Shown here: piece after piece, positions 43,672 through 51,192 of the stretch
Position numbering within the stretch: position 1 is the first letter of the stretch
Layout of the letters: every line of letters starts with the position of its first letter
From: Thermomonospora echinospora
GTDB taxonomy: Bacteria; Actinomycetota; Actinomycetes; Streptosporangiales; Streptosporangiaceae
NCBI RefSeq assembly: GCF_900108175.1
Contig: NZ_FNVO01000008.1
Coordinates: 1,127-65,126 of the forward strand
Reading direction: 5' to 3'
Length of the DNA stretch: 64,000 nt
Notes under the pieces: model-generated
The model's database searches: none
What the model saw: the letters and a program-made list of their open reading frames with translations, nothing else
Told to the model about the DNA's origin: nothing
Made by a program: the position numbers and the translations under genes

Positions 43672-45066
43672 ATGACCCCCACACTCGTCGCCGGAGTCGA
43701 CTCCTCGACCCAGTCGTGCAAGGTCGTCGTCGCCGACGCCGCGACCGGCCGGATCGTCCGCTCCGGCCAGGCCCCGCACCCCGACGGCACCGAGGCCGAC
43801 CCCGCGGCCTGGCAGGAGGCGCTGCACCTCGCGCTCGTCCGGGCCGGCGGCCTGGACGGCGTGGCGGCCATCGGCGTGGCCGGGCAGCAGCACGGGATGG
43901 TCTGCCTGGACGAGGCCGGCCGGGTCGTCCGCCCCGCACTGCTGTGGAACGACACCCGGTCGGCGGACGCGGCGCGGGAGCTGACCGCCGAGCTGGGCGG
44001 CCCGGACGCCTGGGCGAAGGCGACCGGCTCGGCCCTGGTCCCCTCGTTCACCGTCACCAAGCTGCGCTGGCTGGCCCGGCACGAGCCGGAGGCCGCCGCC
44101 CGCACCGCCGCCATCTGCCTGCCGCACGACCACCTGACCCGGCTGCTGACCGGCGAGCTGGTGACCGACCGGGGCGACGCGTCCGGGACCGGCTACTGGT
44201 CGCCGGCCGAGAACGCCTACCGGCCCGACCTGCTGCGGCTGGCCCTCGGGCACGAGCCGCAGGTGCCGCGCGTGCTCGGGCCGTCCGAGCTCGCCGGTCA
44301 CACGGCCGAGGGCGTGGCCGTCTCGGCGGGGACGGGCGACAACATGGCCGCCGCCCTGGGCCTGGGCCTGGCGGAGGGCGACGTGGTCGTCTCGCTGGGC
44401 ACCTCGGGCACGGTCTTCGCGGTGAGTGCCGCGCCCACCGCCGACCCCACGGGCGCGGTCGCCGGGTTCGCCGACGCTACTGGCCGCTTCCTGCCGCTGG
44501 TGTGCACCCTGAACGCCGCCCGGATCCTGGACGCCGCCGCCCGGATGCTCGGCGTGGACCACGCGGAACTGTCCCGCCTGGCGCTCTCGGCGCCACCGGG
44601 CGCGGACGGCCTGGTGCTGGTGCCCTACCTGGAGGGCGAACGCACCCCCAACCGGCCGGACGCGACCGGCGCCCTGCACGGCCTGCGGCTGTCCACCTCG
44701 ACCCCGGCCCACCTGGCCCGCGCCGCCGTCGAGGGGATGCTATGCGGTCTGGCCGACGGGCTGGACGCGCTCATCGCGCAGGGCGTGCGGGCCGAGCGGG
44801 TCCTGCTGATTGGCGGCGCGGCGCGCTCGGAGGCGGTGCGCCGCATCGCGCCCCGGGTCCTCGGCAGGCCGGTCGTGGTGCCGCCCACCGGGGAGTACGT
44901 GGCCGAGGGTGCCGCCGTCCAGGCGGCCTGGGCCCTGTCGGGCGCCCAGGAGCCGCCGCGCTGGGACCGCCCGGACATCATCGCCTACGAGGCCGAGCCG
45001 GTGCCCGCGATCCGCGAGCGCTACGCCGAGGCCCGCGACCACGTGCTGACCCGTCCCGCCGAGTAA
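43672..45066 (+). CDS. xylB: Xylulokinase
   Basis: 464 residues from ATG 43672 (weak GAGGA site). FGGY kinase: [15 protein letters not shown] phosphate loop, [36 protein letters not shown], catalytic Asp223 in [13 protein letters not shown] and the FGGY-like [14 protein letters not shown]. Phosphorylates xylulose to xylulose 5-phosphate for the pentose phosphate pathway. Last gene of the regulon. Confidence 0.95.
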   Translation: MTPTLVAGVDSSTQSCKVVVADAATGRIVRSGQAPHPDGTEADPAAWQEALHLALVRAGGLDGVAAIGVAGQQHGMVCLDEAGRVVRPALLWNDTRSADAARELTAELGGPDAWAKATGSALVPSFTVTKLRWLARHEPEAAARTAAICLPHDHLTRLLTGELVTDRGDASGTGYWSPAENAYRPDLLRLALGHEPQVPRVLGPSELAGHTAEGVAVSAGTGDNMAAALGLGLAEGDVVVSLGTSGTVFAVSAAPTADPTGAVAGFADATGRFLPLVCTLNAARILDAAARMLGVDHAELSRLALSAPPGADGLVLVPYLEGERTPNRPDATGALHGLRLSTSTPAHLARAAVEGMLCGLADGLDALIAQGVRAERVLLIGGAARSEAVRRIAPRVLGRPVVVPPTGEYVAEGAAVQAAWALSGAQEPPRWDRPDIIAYEAEPVPAIRERYAEARDHVLTRPAE

Positions 45067-45120
45067 GTCGAGCAAGCCGAGTAGGCCGAGTAGGCCGAGT
45101 AGGCCGAGTGGGCCGAGTAA
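45067..45120. repeat. 9-bp tandem repeat after xylB
   Basis: Six 9-bp units, three of them exactly GCCGAGTAG and three one or two bases different, start at the base after the xylB stop codon (TAA 45064-45066). Each unit carries TAG or TAA in one frame. Confidence 0.9.
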
Positions 45121-45148
45121 GCCCGCCCCCTGCGGGAAGGGGGGCGGG

Positions 45149-45349
45149 GTGGATGAACGGACCGCACGGCTGCGGGACATCGCCGAGGAGACCTTCGGCT
45201 GGGAACGGCTGCGGCCGGGCCAGCGCGAGGCCATGCAGGAGCTGCTGGACGGGCACGACGTCCTGCTGGTGTCGCCGACCGGCAGCGGCAAGTCGGCGGT
45301 GTACCAGGTGCCCGCCCGGCTCGACCACGGCTTGTTCGCCGGATGGTAG
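45149..45349 (+). pseudogene. Truncated RecQ helicase start
   Basis: 66 codons encoding only the first part of a RecQ-type DEAH helicase: FGWERLRPGQREAMQELLDG (Q motif region) and Walker A LLVSPTGSGKSAVYQVPA. After VPA the sequence departs from RecQ and ends at TAG 45347. Motifs Ia to VI are absent and no remainder is found downstream of the TnpB element. A deletion or insertion has removed the rest. A 55-codon frame from ATG 45342 overlaps the end and carries GRFGELRRILREDTPLRELT, which may be a fragment of a different deleted gene. Confidence 0.8.
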
Positions 45350-45528
45350 TGGCGGGCCGGTTCGGGGAACTCCGGCGCATCCTGCGGGAGGACACACCCT
45401 TGAGGGAGTTGACGAGCCTGGAGACGGATGTCAACGGAACCTGGTCACGAAAACCACATGGGCGTGCGGTGCGAAAAATGCAGTGCCTGCCGGTTCTGAT
45501 ATCTCCGTAGTCAGCCATAAACCAACGG

Positions 45529-45534
45529 TAAGAT
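45529..45534 (+). promoter_or_regulatory. -10 box TAAGAT for leaderless tnpB mRNA
   Basis: TAAGAT fits TANNNT and ends 6 nt before the tnpB ATG, leaving no room for a leader. No ribosome site is present. Confidence 0.55.
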
Positions 45535-45540
45535 CGCGGG

Positions 45541-46692
45541 ATGCGGCTCCGGTACAACTTCCGCATCCACCCGACCGCCGGTCAGCGTCAGGCGCTGGCG
45601 CGGGCGTTCGGATGCGCGCGTGTGGTGTTCAACGACGGGTTGCGCATGAGGCAGGAAGCACGCGTGCAGGGGTTGCCGTACGTCTCGGACGCCGAGCTGT
45701 CCAAGCGGGTGATCACGCAGGCGAAGAAGACTCCGGACCGCGCGTGGCTGGGCGAGGTGTCGGCCGTGGTTCTCCAGCAGGCGCTGGCCGATCTGAACGC
45801 GGCCTACCGCAACTTCTTCGCCTCGGTTACCGGCAAGCGCAAGGGACCGCAGGTCGCCCCGCCGAAGTTCCGGTCCCGCAAGGACAGGCGGCAGGCTATC
45901 CGGTTCACCAAGAATGCCCGGTTCCAGGTCACGGCGGGCGGGAAGCTGCGCCTGCCGAAGATCGGGGACATCCCGGTGCGGTGGTCACGGGACCTGCCGT
46001 CCGACCCCTCGTCGGTGACGGTGATCAAGGACGCGGCGGGCCGGTATTTCGCCTCGTTCGTGGTCGAGGTGGGCGATGAACCGCTTCCGGAGACTGCGTC
46101 CGAGGTGGGCATCGACCTGGGCCTGACTCACTTCGCGGTGCTGTCGGACGGCCGGAAGATCGACAACCCGAGGTTTCTGCGCCGCGCGGAACGCCGGTTG
46201 AAGAAGGCGCAGCAGGCCCTGTCCCGTAAGGAGAAGGGGTCCAACAACCGGAAGAAGGCCGTCGTCAGGGTCGCGCGGGCGCACGTTCGGGTGGCCGATG
46301 CGCGCCGGGACTTCGCGCACAAGCTCTCCACACGGATCATCTGTGAGAACCAAGCGGTGGTGGTGGAGGACCTGTCGGTGAAGGGCCTGGCCCGCACGAA
46401 GCTGGCCAAGTCGGTGCACGACGCCGGCTGGGGCCGGTTCACGGCGATGCTCGCCTACAAGGCCGCCCGCCACGGCCGGGCCTTGGTGAGGATCGACCGC
46501 TGGTTTCCCTCATCGAAGCTGTGCTCGACGTGCGGAGCCGTGGCCGAGTCCATGCCGCTGAACGTCCGGACATGGGAGTGCGCCTGCGGGGCGGTCCACG
46601 ACCGGGACGTCAACGCGGCGATCAACATCCTCGCCGCCGGACGGGCGGAGAGGCTAAACGCCTGCGGAGGGACCGTAAGACCCGCCGCCTAG
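45541..46692 (+). CDS. tnpB: TnpB RNA-guided nuclease
   Basis: 383 residues, full length. N-terminal MRLRYNFRIHPTAGQRQALA (OrfB N-terminal helix-turn-helix), RuvC-like nuclease residues Asp192 (GIDLGLTHFAVL), Glu276 (VVVEDLSVKGLA) and Asp356 (HDRDVNAAINIL), and a zinc ribbon CSTCGAVAES with CACGA following. All catalytic residues are kept. TnpB uses an omega RNA from the element 3' end to cut target DNA next to a short motif, helping the element to persist. Its GC content and codon use are close to the host, and some AAG/AAC-rich stretches suggest transfer from another actinomycete. Confidence 0.93.
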   Translation: MRLRYNFRIHPTAGQRQALARAFGCARVVFNDGLRMRQEARVQGLPYVSDAELSKRVITQAKKTPDRAWLGEVSAVVLQQALADLNAAYRNFFASVTGKRKGPQVAPPKFRSRKDRRQAIRFTKNARFQVTAGGKLRLPKIGDIPVRWSRDLPSDPSSVTVIKDAAGRYFASFVVEVGDEPLPETASEVGIDLGLTHFAVLSDGRKIDNPRFLRRAERRLKKAQQALSRKEKGSNNRKKAVVRVARAHVRVADARRDFAHKLSTRIICENQAVVVEDLSVKGLARTKLAKSVHDAGWGRFTAMLAYKAARHGRALVRIDRWFPSSKLCSTCGAVAESMPLNVRTWECACGAVHDRDVNAAINILAAGRAERLNACGGTVRPAA

Positions 46693-46790
46693 CGGAGGGC
46701 AGGACCCGGTGAAACAGGAAGCCTCAGAGGTGCCGCATGAACGCGCGGCACGGGCTGAATCCCCGGCCTTCAGGCCGGGGAGCGCGTCAA
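46640..46790 (+). ncRNA. Probable omega RNA (right-end guide scaffold)
   Basis: For IS605 elements the omega RNA spans the tnpB 3' end and the right end, with its guide taken from the flank. Here GTGCCGC/GCGGCAC (46730-46751) and CCCCGGCC/GGCCGGGG with TTCA loop (46761-46780) form two stems before the end at 46790. The 5' limit given is approximate. The guide would start with AAGACCCTGTCGCTGG at 46791. Confidence 0.6.
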
Positions 46791-46822
46791 AAGACCCTGT
46801 CGCTGGAGGCCGTGGAACGCGA

Positions 46823-46855
46823 CGGCCTCCTCACTCCGAGGGGATGAGGAGGCCG
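46823..46855. terminator. Terminator of DUF2637 gene
   Basis: CGGCCTCCTCA (46823-46833) pairs perfectly with TGAGGAGGCCG (46845-46855), 32 nt past the stop of the minus-strand gene. It also stops read-through from the TnpB element. Confidence 0.75.
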
Positions 46856-46886
46856 CGGGATCACGCCGGGGTCTCTGTGGGAGGGG

Positions 46887-48026
46887 TCAGGCGCGCCAGG
46901 AGCGCACCAGCTCCTCCAGCGTGGTGGGGTCGAAGTCGATGCCCCGCGAGGTCAGCTCCTGCCGGACCAGGGCGCCGTCGCCCTTGTGCTTGGCCAGCAG
47001 GAGGTACACCGCGTACGGGAACCAGTGGTTGTCGCGGATGCGCCGGATCTCGTCCTCGTCGGTGTGGTAGCCCTCGGCCCGCACCGCCGCCAGCGTCGCC
47101 GCCAGGTCGCCCTCGTGCTCCTCCAGGGCGGTCATCGCGACGTTGCGCAGGTTCTCCGGGTTGACCACGGGCGCCTCGGGCTCGGGCGTCAGGGTCGGCT
47201 GCTCCAGGGCGTTGGTGTCCAGGGTGCCGTGGCCGTTGACGCTGGCGCGGGCGGCGGCGCCGACGACGGCCAGCTCGGGGGCGGGCTCGGGCACGGCGTG
47301 CTTGGGCTTGCGGGGCGCCGGGGCGGGCTGCGGCTCGGCCTGCGCGGCGGGGGCCTGCTGCTCGGCCTGCACGGTCTGCGCGGTGCTCTGCTCGGCGGCC
47401 TGCGCCGGGCGGGGACCGCCGGTGCCCGGCTCCAGGGCCTTGTCGGTGCGGGCGCCGGCGACCTGCGGGATGGGACCGGTGATGCGCAGCGGCATCAGGG
47501 TGACCTGGTGCAGGGTGACCGGCGGGGCGATGGCGCGCGGCTGGCCGTCGGCGGGCTTCTGCGGCTCCTCCGGCTCCTCCTTTTGGGAGACGTACCGGTG
47601 CAGCGTCCGCAGCAGCACGAACAGGCCCAGCATGGACACGATCGGCGGCACCGCCGCGGTGGCCTGGTAGGAGAACTCCGACCTGCCGACGTGACCCACG
47701 TTGAAGATGAGGCTGGCGGTCCAGCCGGCCATCGCGATGGTCAGCGGCAGGCAGAAGTCCAGCCAGCTGAGCATGTTGCGGCGGTGTATCACGTACGCGT
47801 CGATGGCCAGCAGGAACAGCCCCAGCTCGCCGACGATGATGAACAGGTCGACCAGCAGCGGGAAGGACTCGGCCTTCCAGCCGCTGAGGCCGTGGTCGAG
47901 GGCCCAGTGGTAGAGCCCGGCGTAGGACTGGGCGAAGCCGCTCGCCGTGGCGGTGAGGACCGCGGCGGCCATGAGGGCCACGGCTGACCAACGTGTGATG
48001 GCCTGTGCGCGATTGGCGGCGGTCAT
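46887..48026 (-). CDS. DUF2637 membrane protein
   Basis: 379 residues from ATG 48026 (GGGAG 10 nt upstream; TTG 48059 is possible). Residues 1-150 form the DUF2637 unit with four transmembrane helices (WSAVALMAAAVLTATASGF, FPLLVDLFIIVGELGLFLLA, WLDFCLPLTIAMAGWTASL, VSMLGLFVLLRTL). A Pro/Ala/Gln-rich linker follows, then a charged C-terminal domain (290-379) with paired helices. DUF2637 proteins are frequent on actinobacterial plasmids and integrative elements (SpdB-like spread proteins), so this may be a remnant of such an element or a domesticated copy. Function unknown. Confidence 0.8.
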   Translation of the reverse strand: MTAANRAQAITRWSAVALMAAAVLTATASGFAQSYAGLYHWALDHGLSGWKAESFPLLVDLFIIVGELGLFLLAIDAYVIHRRNMLSWLDFCLPLTIAMAGWTASLIFNVGHVGRSEFSYQATAAVPPIVSMLGLFVLLRTLHRYVSQKEEPEEPQKPADGQPRAIAPPVTLHQVTLMPLRITGPIPQVAGARTDKALEPGTGGPRPAQAAEQSTAQTVQAEQQAPAAQAEPQPAPAPRKPKHAVPEPAPELAVVGAAARASVNGHGTLDTNALEQPTLTPEPEAPVVNPENLRNVAMTALEEHEGDLAATLAAVRAEGYHTDEDEIRRIRDNHWFPYAVYLLLAKHKGDGALVRQELTSRGIDFDPTTLEELVRSWRA

Positions 48027-48061
48027 GTGGCGTGCGCTCCCAGGGTCATTCTCGGGCAAAT

Positions 48062-48074
48062 CAGATGTGATCTG
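48062..48074. promoter_or_regulatory. Inverted repeat CAGAT-GTG-ATCTG before DUF2637 gene
   Basis: Perfect 5-bp arms with a 3-bp spacer, 36 nt upstream of the DUF2637 start. The TGTGATCTG half resembles a CRP-family half-site, but the full site does not fit the CRP consensus. Confidence 0.35.
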
Positions 48075-48177
48075 TTGGAGACTACCGTTGTCCCTGTGGC
48101 GCGTGTGTCGTTACTTGTCACGTTCTCCCCACGGTTCTCAAGGACGAGTCCGATATAGGAGATTTGTCGTTTTTGGG

Positions 48178-48936
48178 CTATTCCAGGCCGAGTGTCGCGC
48201 CGTTGAGCGTGGTGTAGAACGGCGAGGTGGTGAAGCCGGGGCCGGTCTCCTCACCGATGTAGACGTCGGCGTGGTGCTCGCCGCCGTGGCCGGGCGCGAA
48301 CACGTCCACCACCGTCCACCGCGCCGCACGGAACCGCTCGCAGGTGGCGGTGGGAACGGGACGGCCCGCCCAGCCCTTGCCGCACCCGGTGATGGTGAAA
48401 CGCGACCCGCGTTCGAGCACCGACCGGTCGGCGGCGGCGGTGACCCAGGGACGCAGCGGCCGATTGACGGCGTCCCGGGCGACCTCGTCCAGCCAGAAGT
48501 GGCCGACCCGCCGTGACCAGGTCAGATAGCGGCCCTTGTAGGGGCCGCTGGTGATCCGGCCGGCGCCCTCGGTCTGCACCGCCTTGACGAATCCCGCCGG
48601 GTAGGAGCCGAGGTCGGCCTTGGGCCGCGCGCACCCGGAGACCAGGCAGCCCCGCACCCGCTTGCGCGGACCGGTGTGGAACGACTCGACCGCCGTGTAG
48701 TAGACGGTGATCCGCCAGCCCTTGGACAACCTGGTGGGCCTGGCCACAGCGTCGGCCCGGGCCTGGCCCGCCGGAGACGGCGGCGGGGCCGGTGAGGCGG
48801 CGGTGGGCGGCGGCGGGGGAGCAACGGGCGGCGCCACCGGATCGGCGGAGGACGCCTGTGACGAGGCCGTCCCGCACGCCGCCAGGCTCACGCCCGCCAT
48901 TGCCGCCGCAGCACCGGCCCGCAGGCTCCGCCGCAT
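48178..48936 (-). CDS. Hypothetical lipoprotein
   Basis: 252 residues from ATG 48936, with GGGAGGAG upstream; the frame to 49023 has no site. Signal RRSLRAGAAAAMAGVSLAAC with lipobox LAAC, then a Pro/Ala linker to residue 60 and a globular domain with four Cys (VRGCLVSGCARPKADLGSY, ITGCGKGWAGRPVPTATCE) and a C-terminal VVDVFAPGHGG-ADVYIGEETG. The Asp-rich end recalls 3D-domain or RlpA-like barrels of cell-wall enzymes, but the match is weak. I do not recognise the family with confidence. Confidence 0.7.
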   Translation of the reverse strand: MRRSLRAGAAAAMAGVSLAACGTASSQASSADPVAPPVAPPPPPTAASPAPPPSPAGQARADAVARPTRLSKGWRITVYYTAVESFHTGPRKRVRGCLVSGCARPKADLGSYPAGFVKAVQTEGAGRITSGPYKGRYLTWSRRVGHFWLDEVARDAVNRPLRPWVTAAADRSVLERGSRFTITGCGKGWAGRPVPTATCERFRAARWTVVDVFAPGHGGEHHADVYIGEETGPGFTTSPFYTTLNGATLGLE

Positions 48937-49113
48937 CCCCGTCTCCTCCCGGCCGTCATCACGAACGTGACGCCCGGTCGAGGACGTCCGGTCCAGGATG
49001 CCGGGTCCGCCCGCGCGGTTCACGCCTCCGGCGCGACACCTTCCGGTGACGGCCCCGCCGACCGCCGGTGCCCTGCGCTGCCGGGTGTGCGGAGACGATC
49101 GGGCGGGCCGTCC

Positions 49114-49830
49114 TCAGCGGGCCCGGCCGAACCGGATCTCGGTGAGCCGGTCGGCGGCGGCCCGGTCCAGCACGGTGACGGTGGCGGCGGGCGGCACCGC
49201 CCCTCGCCGCGCCTTGGCCATGAGCCGGTCCCAGCGGCGGCAGTGCCGGGCGAAGGTGGTGGTGGTCAGCACCCGGCCGCGGGCCACCTGCCCGGCCCGC
49301 GCCGTCCCCGGCGGCACGTCGATCAGCACCAGGTGCAGGCCGGCGCCGGTGCGGCGGGCCAGCCAGGCGAACCCGTACAGCAGGTGGGGCCAGGTCCCCC
49401 GGGTGTGCGCGACGACCGCGTGCCCGGCCGTCAACGTCCGCGCGATACGCCACACATGGGTGGTGTAGACGAACGGGATGCGCGCGCGGGGCGGCAGCGG
49501 TCCCAGCCGGCGCGCCCACCAGTTGCGCGCCTGCCGTGAGTCGATCACCCGCACCTCACCGTCGGGCACTGGCGCTTGCTCGTCGCCGCGCAGTCCGTAC
49601 AGGCGTTCCAGCAGGGTGCTCTTGCCGGCGCCGGGCAGTCCGGCCACCAGGACCAGCGACCTGGCCGGGAAGTCCAGGCCGGTGCCGGCGGGCTCAACGG
49701 CCGGCCCGGTGGCCGGCCCGACGACCGGGGCGGCGGCCAGCAGGGGGGCCTCGTCACGCTCGGGGATGTGCCGATCTCCTGTCCGCGGGGGCGGGGTCAT
49801 CCACGATATGCGCTCGAAGGCCCAAATCAC
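49114..49830 (-). CDS. P-loop ATP-binding protein
   Basis: 238 residues from GTG 49830 (AGGGA 4 nt before) or ATG 49800. Walker A is VLVAGLPGAGKSTLLERL (about residues 61-78); LVLIDVPPGTARAGQVARGR is a Walker-B/kinase-like stretch, and ARHCRRWDRLMAKA resembles the lid of AAA_33/zeta-toxin-type kinases. No partner antitoxin gene is adjacent. A small-molecule kinase is most likely; target unknown. Confidence 0.75.
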   Translation of the reverse strand: MIWAFERISWMTPPPRTGDRHIPERDEAPLLAAAPVVGPATGPAVEPAGTGLDFPARSLVLVAGLPGAGKSTLLERLYGLRGDEQAPVPDGEVRVIDSRQARNWWARRLGPLPPRARIPFVYTTHVWRIARTLTAGHAVVAHTRGTWPHLLYGFAWLARRTGAGLHLVLIDVPPGTARAGQVARGRVLTTTTFARHCRRWDRLMAKARRGAVPPAATVTVLDRAAADRLTEIRFGRAR

Positions 49831-49872
49831 CCATTCCCTGCCAGGGAGTTCGTCACTCCTGGCACGGCAGGG

Positions 49873-50538
49873 TCACCAGCCGCGTGCGCGCCACTCCGGA
49901 AGGCTCGGGCGCTCCCTGCCGAGCGTGGAGTCCTTGCCGTGGCCGGGATAGAACCAGGTGGCGTCCGGCAGCCGGTCGAAGACCCGCTCCTCCACGTCCG
50001 CCAGCAGCTGCTTGAACAGGGCCGGGTCGCCCCAGGTGTTGCCCACGCCGCCGGGGAAGAGGCTGTCCCCGGTGAACAGGTGTGGGCGGTCGGCCAGCTC
50101 GCCGCCGGCGTCGTACAGCAGCGCGATCGAGCCGGGCGTGTGCCCGCGCAGGTGAACGACCTCCAGCTCGGCCTCGCCGACCCGCACCCGGTCGCCGTGC
50201 TCGACCCGCTCGGCCACCGGCTCCGGCAGGCTCTCGGCGTCGAACGGGTGCGCCACGACCGCCGCCCCCGTCGCCCGCACGACGGCGCTGAGCGCCTGCC
50301 AGTGGTCCTGGTGGCGGTGCGTGGTGACGATCCGGTCCAGTGGGCCGTCCCCCACCAGCTCCAGCAGCCGCTCCGGCTCGTTGGCCGCGTCCACGAGCAA
50401 CTGCTCGCCCGTGGCGGTGCAGCGCAGCAGGTAGGCGTTGTTGTCGTACGGGCCGACCGCCACCTTGGCGATCGTGAGCCCGGGGAGCTCGCGCACATCG
50501 GCCCGCCCACCGACCTGGACATCTCCGGTGTAGCTCAT
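49873..50538 (-). CDS. Glyoxalase II-like MBL hydrolase
   Basis: 221 residues from ATG 50538 (AAGGA upstream). Metal motif TTHRHQDHWQAL (HxHxDH), distal His in LRGHTPGSIALLY, bridging Asp in LFTGDSLFPGGVGNTWG and the C-terminal YPGHGKDSTLG. This set is typical of hydroxyacylglutathione- or mycothiol-type thioester hydrolases. Actinomycetes lack glutathione, so a mycothiol conjugate is the likelier substrate. Confidence 0.88.
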   Translation of the reverse strand: MSYTGDVQVGGRADVRELPGLTIAKVAVGPYDNNAYLLRCTATGEQLLVDAANEPERLLELVGDGPLDRIVTTHRHQDHWQALSAVVRATGAAVVAHPFDAESLPEPVAERVEHGDRVRVGEAELEVVHLRGHTPGSIALLYDAGGELADRPHLFTGDSLFPGGVGNTWGDPALFKQLLADVEERVFDRLPDATWFYPGHGKDSTLGRERPSLPEWRARGW

Positions 50539-50697
50539 ACCGTCATCCTTCCCCATCGCGGGGCCGCGGCGCAGGCCGCCCCGCCGGGTGTTCGCCCCGG
50601 TTCGGCCCGGTGTGCACGAGCGCACACCGGGTTTGCGGCACCGATCACCGAATCCGCAGGTCCCGCGGTGTCTGCTGGGGACACGGGAGGTGGCGCG

Positions 50698-51192
50698 TTG
50701 CTGACCAGAGGACTGACCAGACGGCTGACCAGAGGACTGACCGGGGGCGAACCCGCGGAAGGACCGCAGGACTCGCCCGCCGAGCTGCTGCGCGCCGGTG
50801 GTCAGGACGCGGCGATCGCGGGGGTGATCCTGACCCTGGTGCTGGTGGCCGTCATGGCCCGGCTACTGGCCGGCCCGGGCATGGGCCCGCTGGGCGTCCC
50901 GGTCCTGCTCGGCATGACCGGGACGTTCCTGACCTCGGCGACGTTCGCCGTCCGCACCCGGCTCACCCTCCTGCGCGCGCTGGGGGAGGTCCGGGCGCGG
51001 ATCGGCGCTCCGCTGGATCCGGGGGTGCCGTGGCTGCCGACCGGCTCGCACGCCGCGATCGGCGAACAGGAGATGCGCCGCGAGCTGCGACGCCTCGTGG
51101 GCGCCGCCTACCGCTGCCACGACCTGTCGCTGAACGCCCTGGTGTGGGCGCTGGCCACGATCCCGCTCCTGGTGGTCTGGCTGCTGCTCTAG
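50698..51192 (+). CDS. Membrane protein of unknown function, TTG start
   Basis: 164 residues from TTG 50698, chosen because GGGAGG lies 7 nt before and coding begins just after the divergent promoter region; the much longer frame upstream is a shadow of the minus-strand genes. The N-terminus is a fourfold LTRG/LTRR/LTRG/LTGG repeat. Three hydrophobic segments follow: IAGVILTLVLVAVMARLLAG, LGVPVLLGMTGTFLTSATF and LNALVWALATIPLLVVWLLL. No family recognised. Its TAG stop shares CTAG with the convergent amidase stop. Confidence 0.65.
   Translation: MLTRGLTRRLTRGLTGGEPAEGPQDSPAELLRAGGQDAAIAGVILTLVLVAVMARLLAGPGMGPLGVPVLLGMTGTFLTSATFAVRTRLTLLRALGEVRARIGAPLDPGVPWLPTGSHAAIGEQEMRRELRRLVGAAYRCHDLSLNALVWALATIPLLVVWLLL
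50701..50748 (+). repeat. 12-bp coding tandem repeat (LTRG)4
   Basis: Four 12-bp units built on CTGACCAGAGGA at the very start of the membrane protein gene. They encode Leu-Thr-Arg-Gly and variants. Confidence 0.8.

Larger units (their letters stand above)
45408..46790 (+). mobile_element. Solo-TnpB IS200/IS605 (IS1341-type) element
   Basis: Contains one intact tnpB and no tnpA. The left end is uncertain: GTTGAC (45408-45413) and GTCAAC (45430-45435) form an imperfect hairpin typical of subterminal LE structure. The right end is better defined by two hairpins (46730-46751 and 46761-46780) followed by the element-end sequence GCGCGTCAA at 46782-46790. Elements of this class move by single-strand transposition with help from a TnpA elsewhere and make no target duplication. 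Confidence 0.65.

Noticed and set aside
45342-45510. 55-codon frame after the recQ fragment as a gene
   Set aside because: Overlaps recQ and the presumed TnpB left end, no ribosome site; described only as a possible gene fragment.
49576-50697. Long plus-strand frame upstream of the membrane protein
   Set aside because: It is antisense to two well-supported genes (P-loop protein and MBL hydrolase); the real gene starts at TTG 50698.
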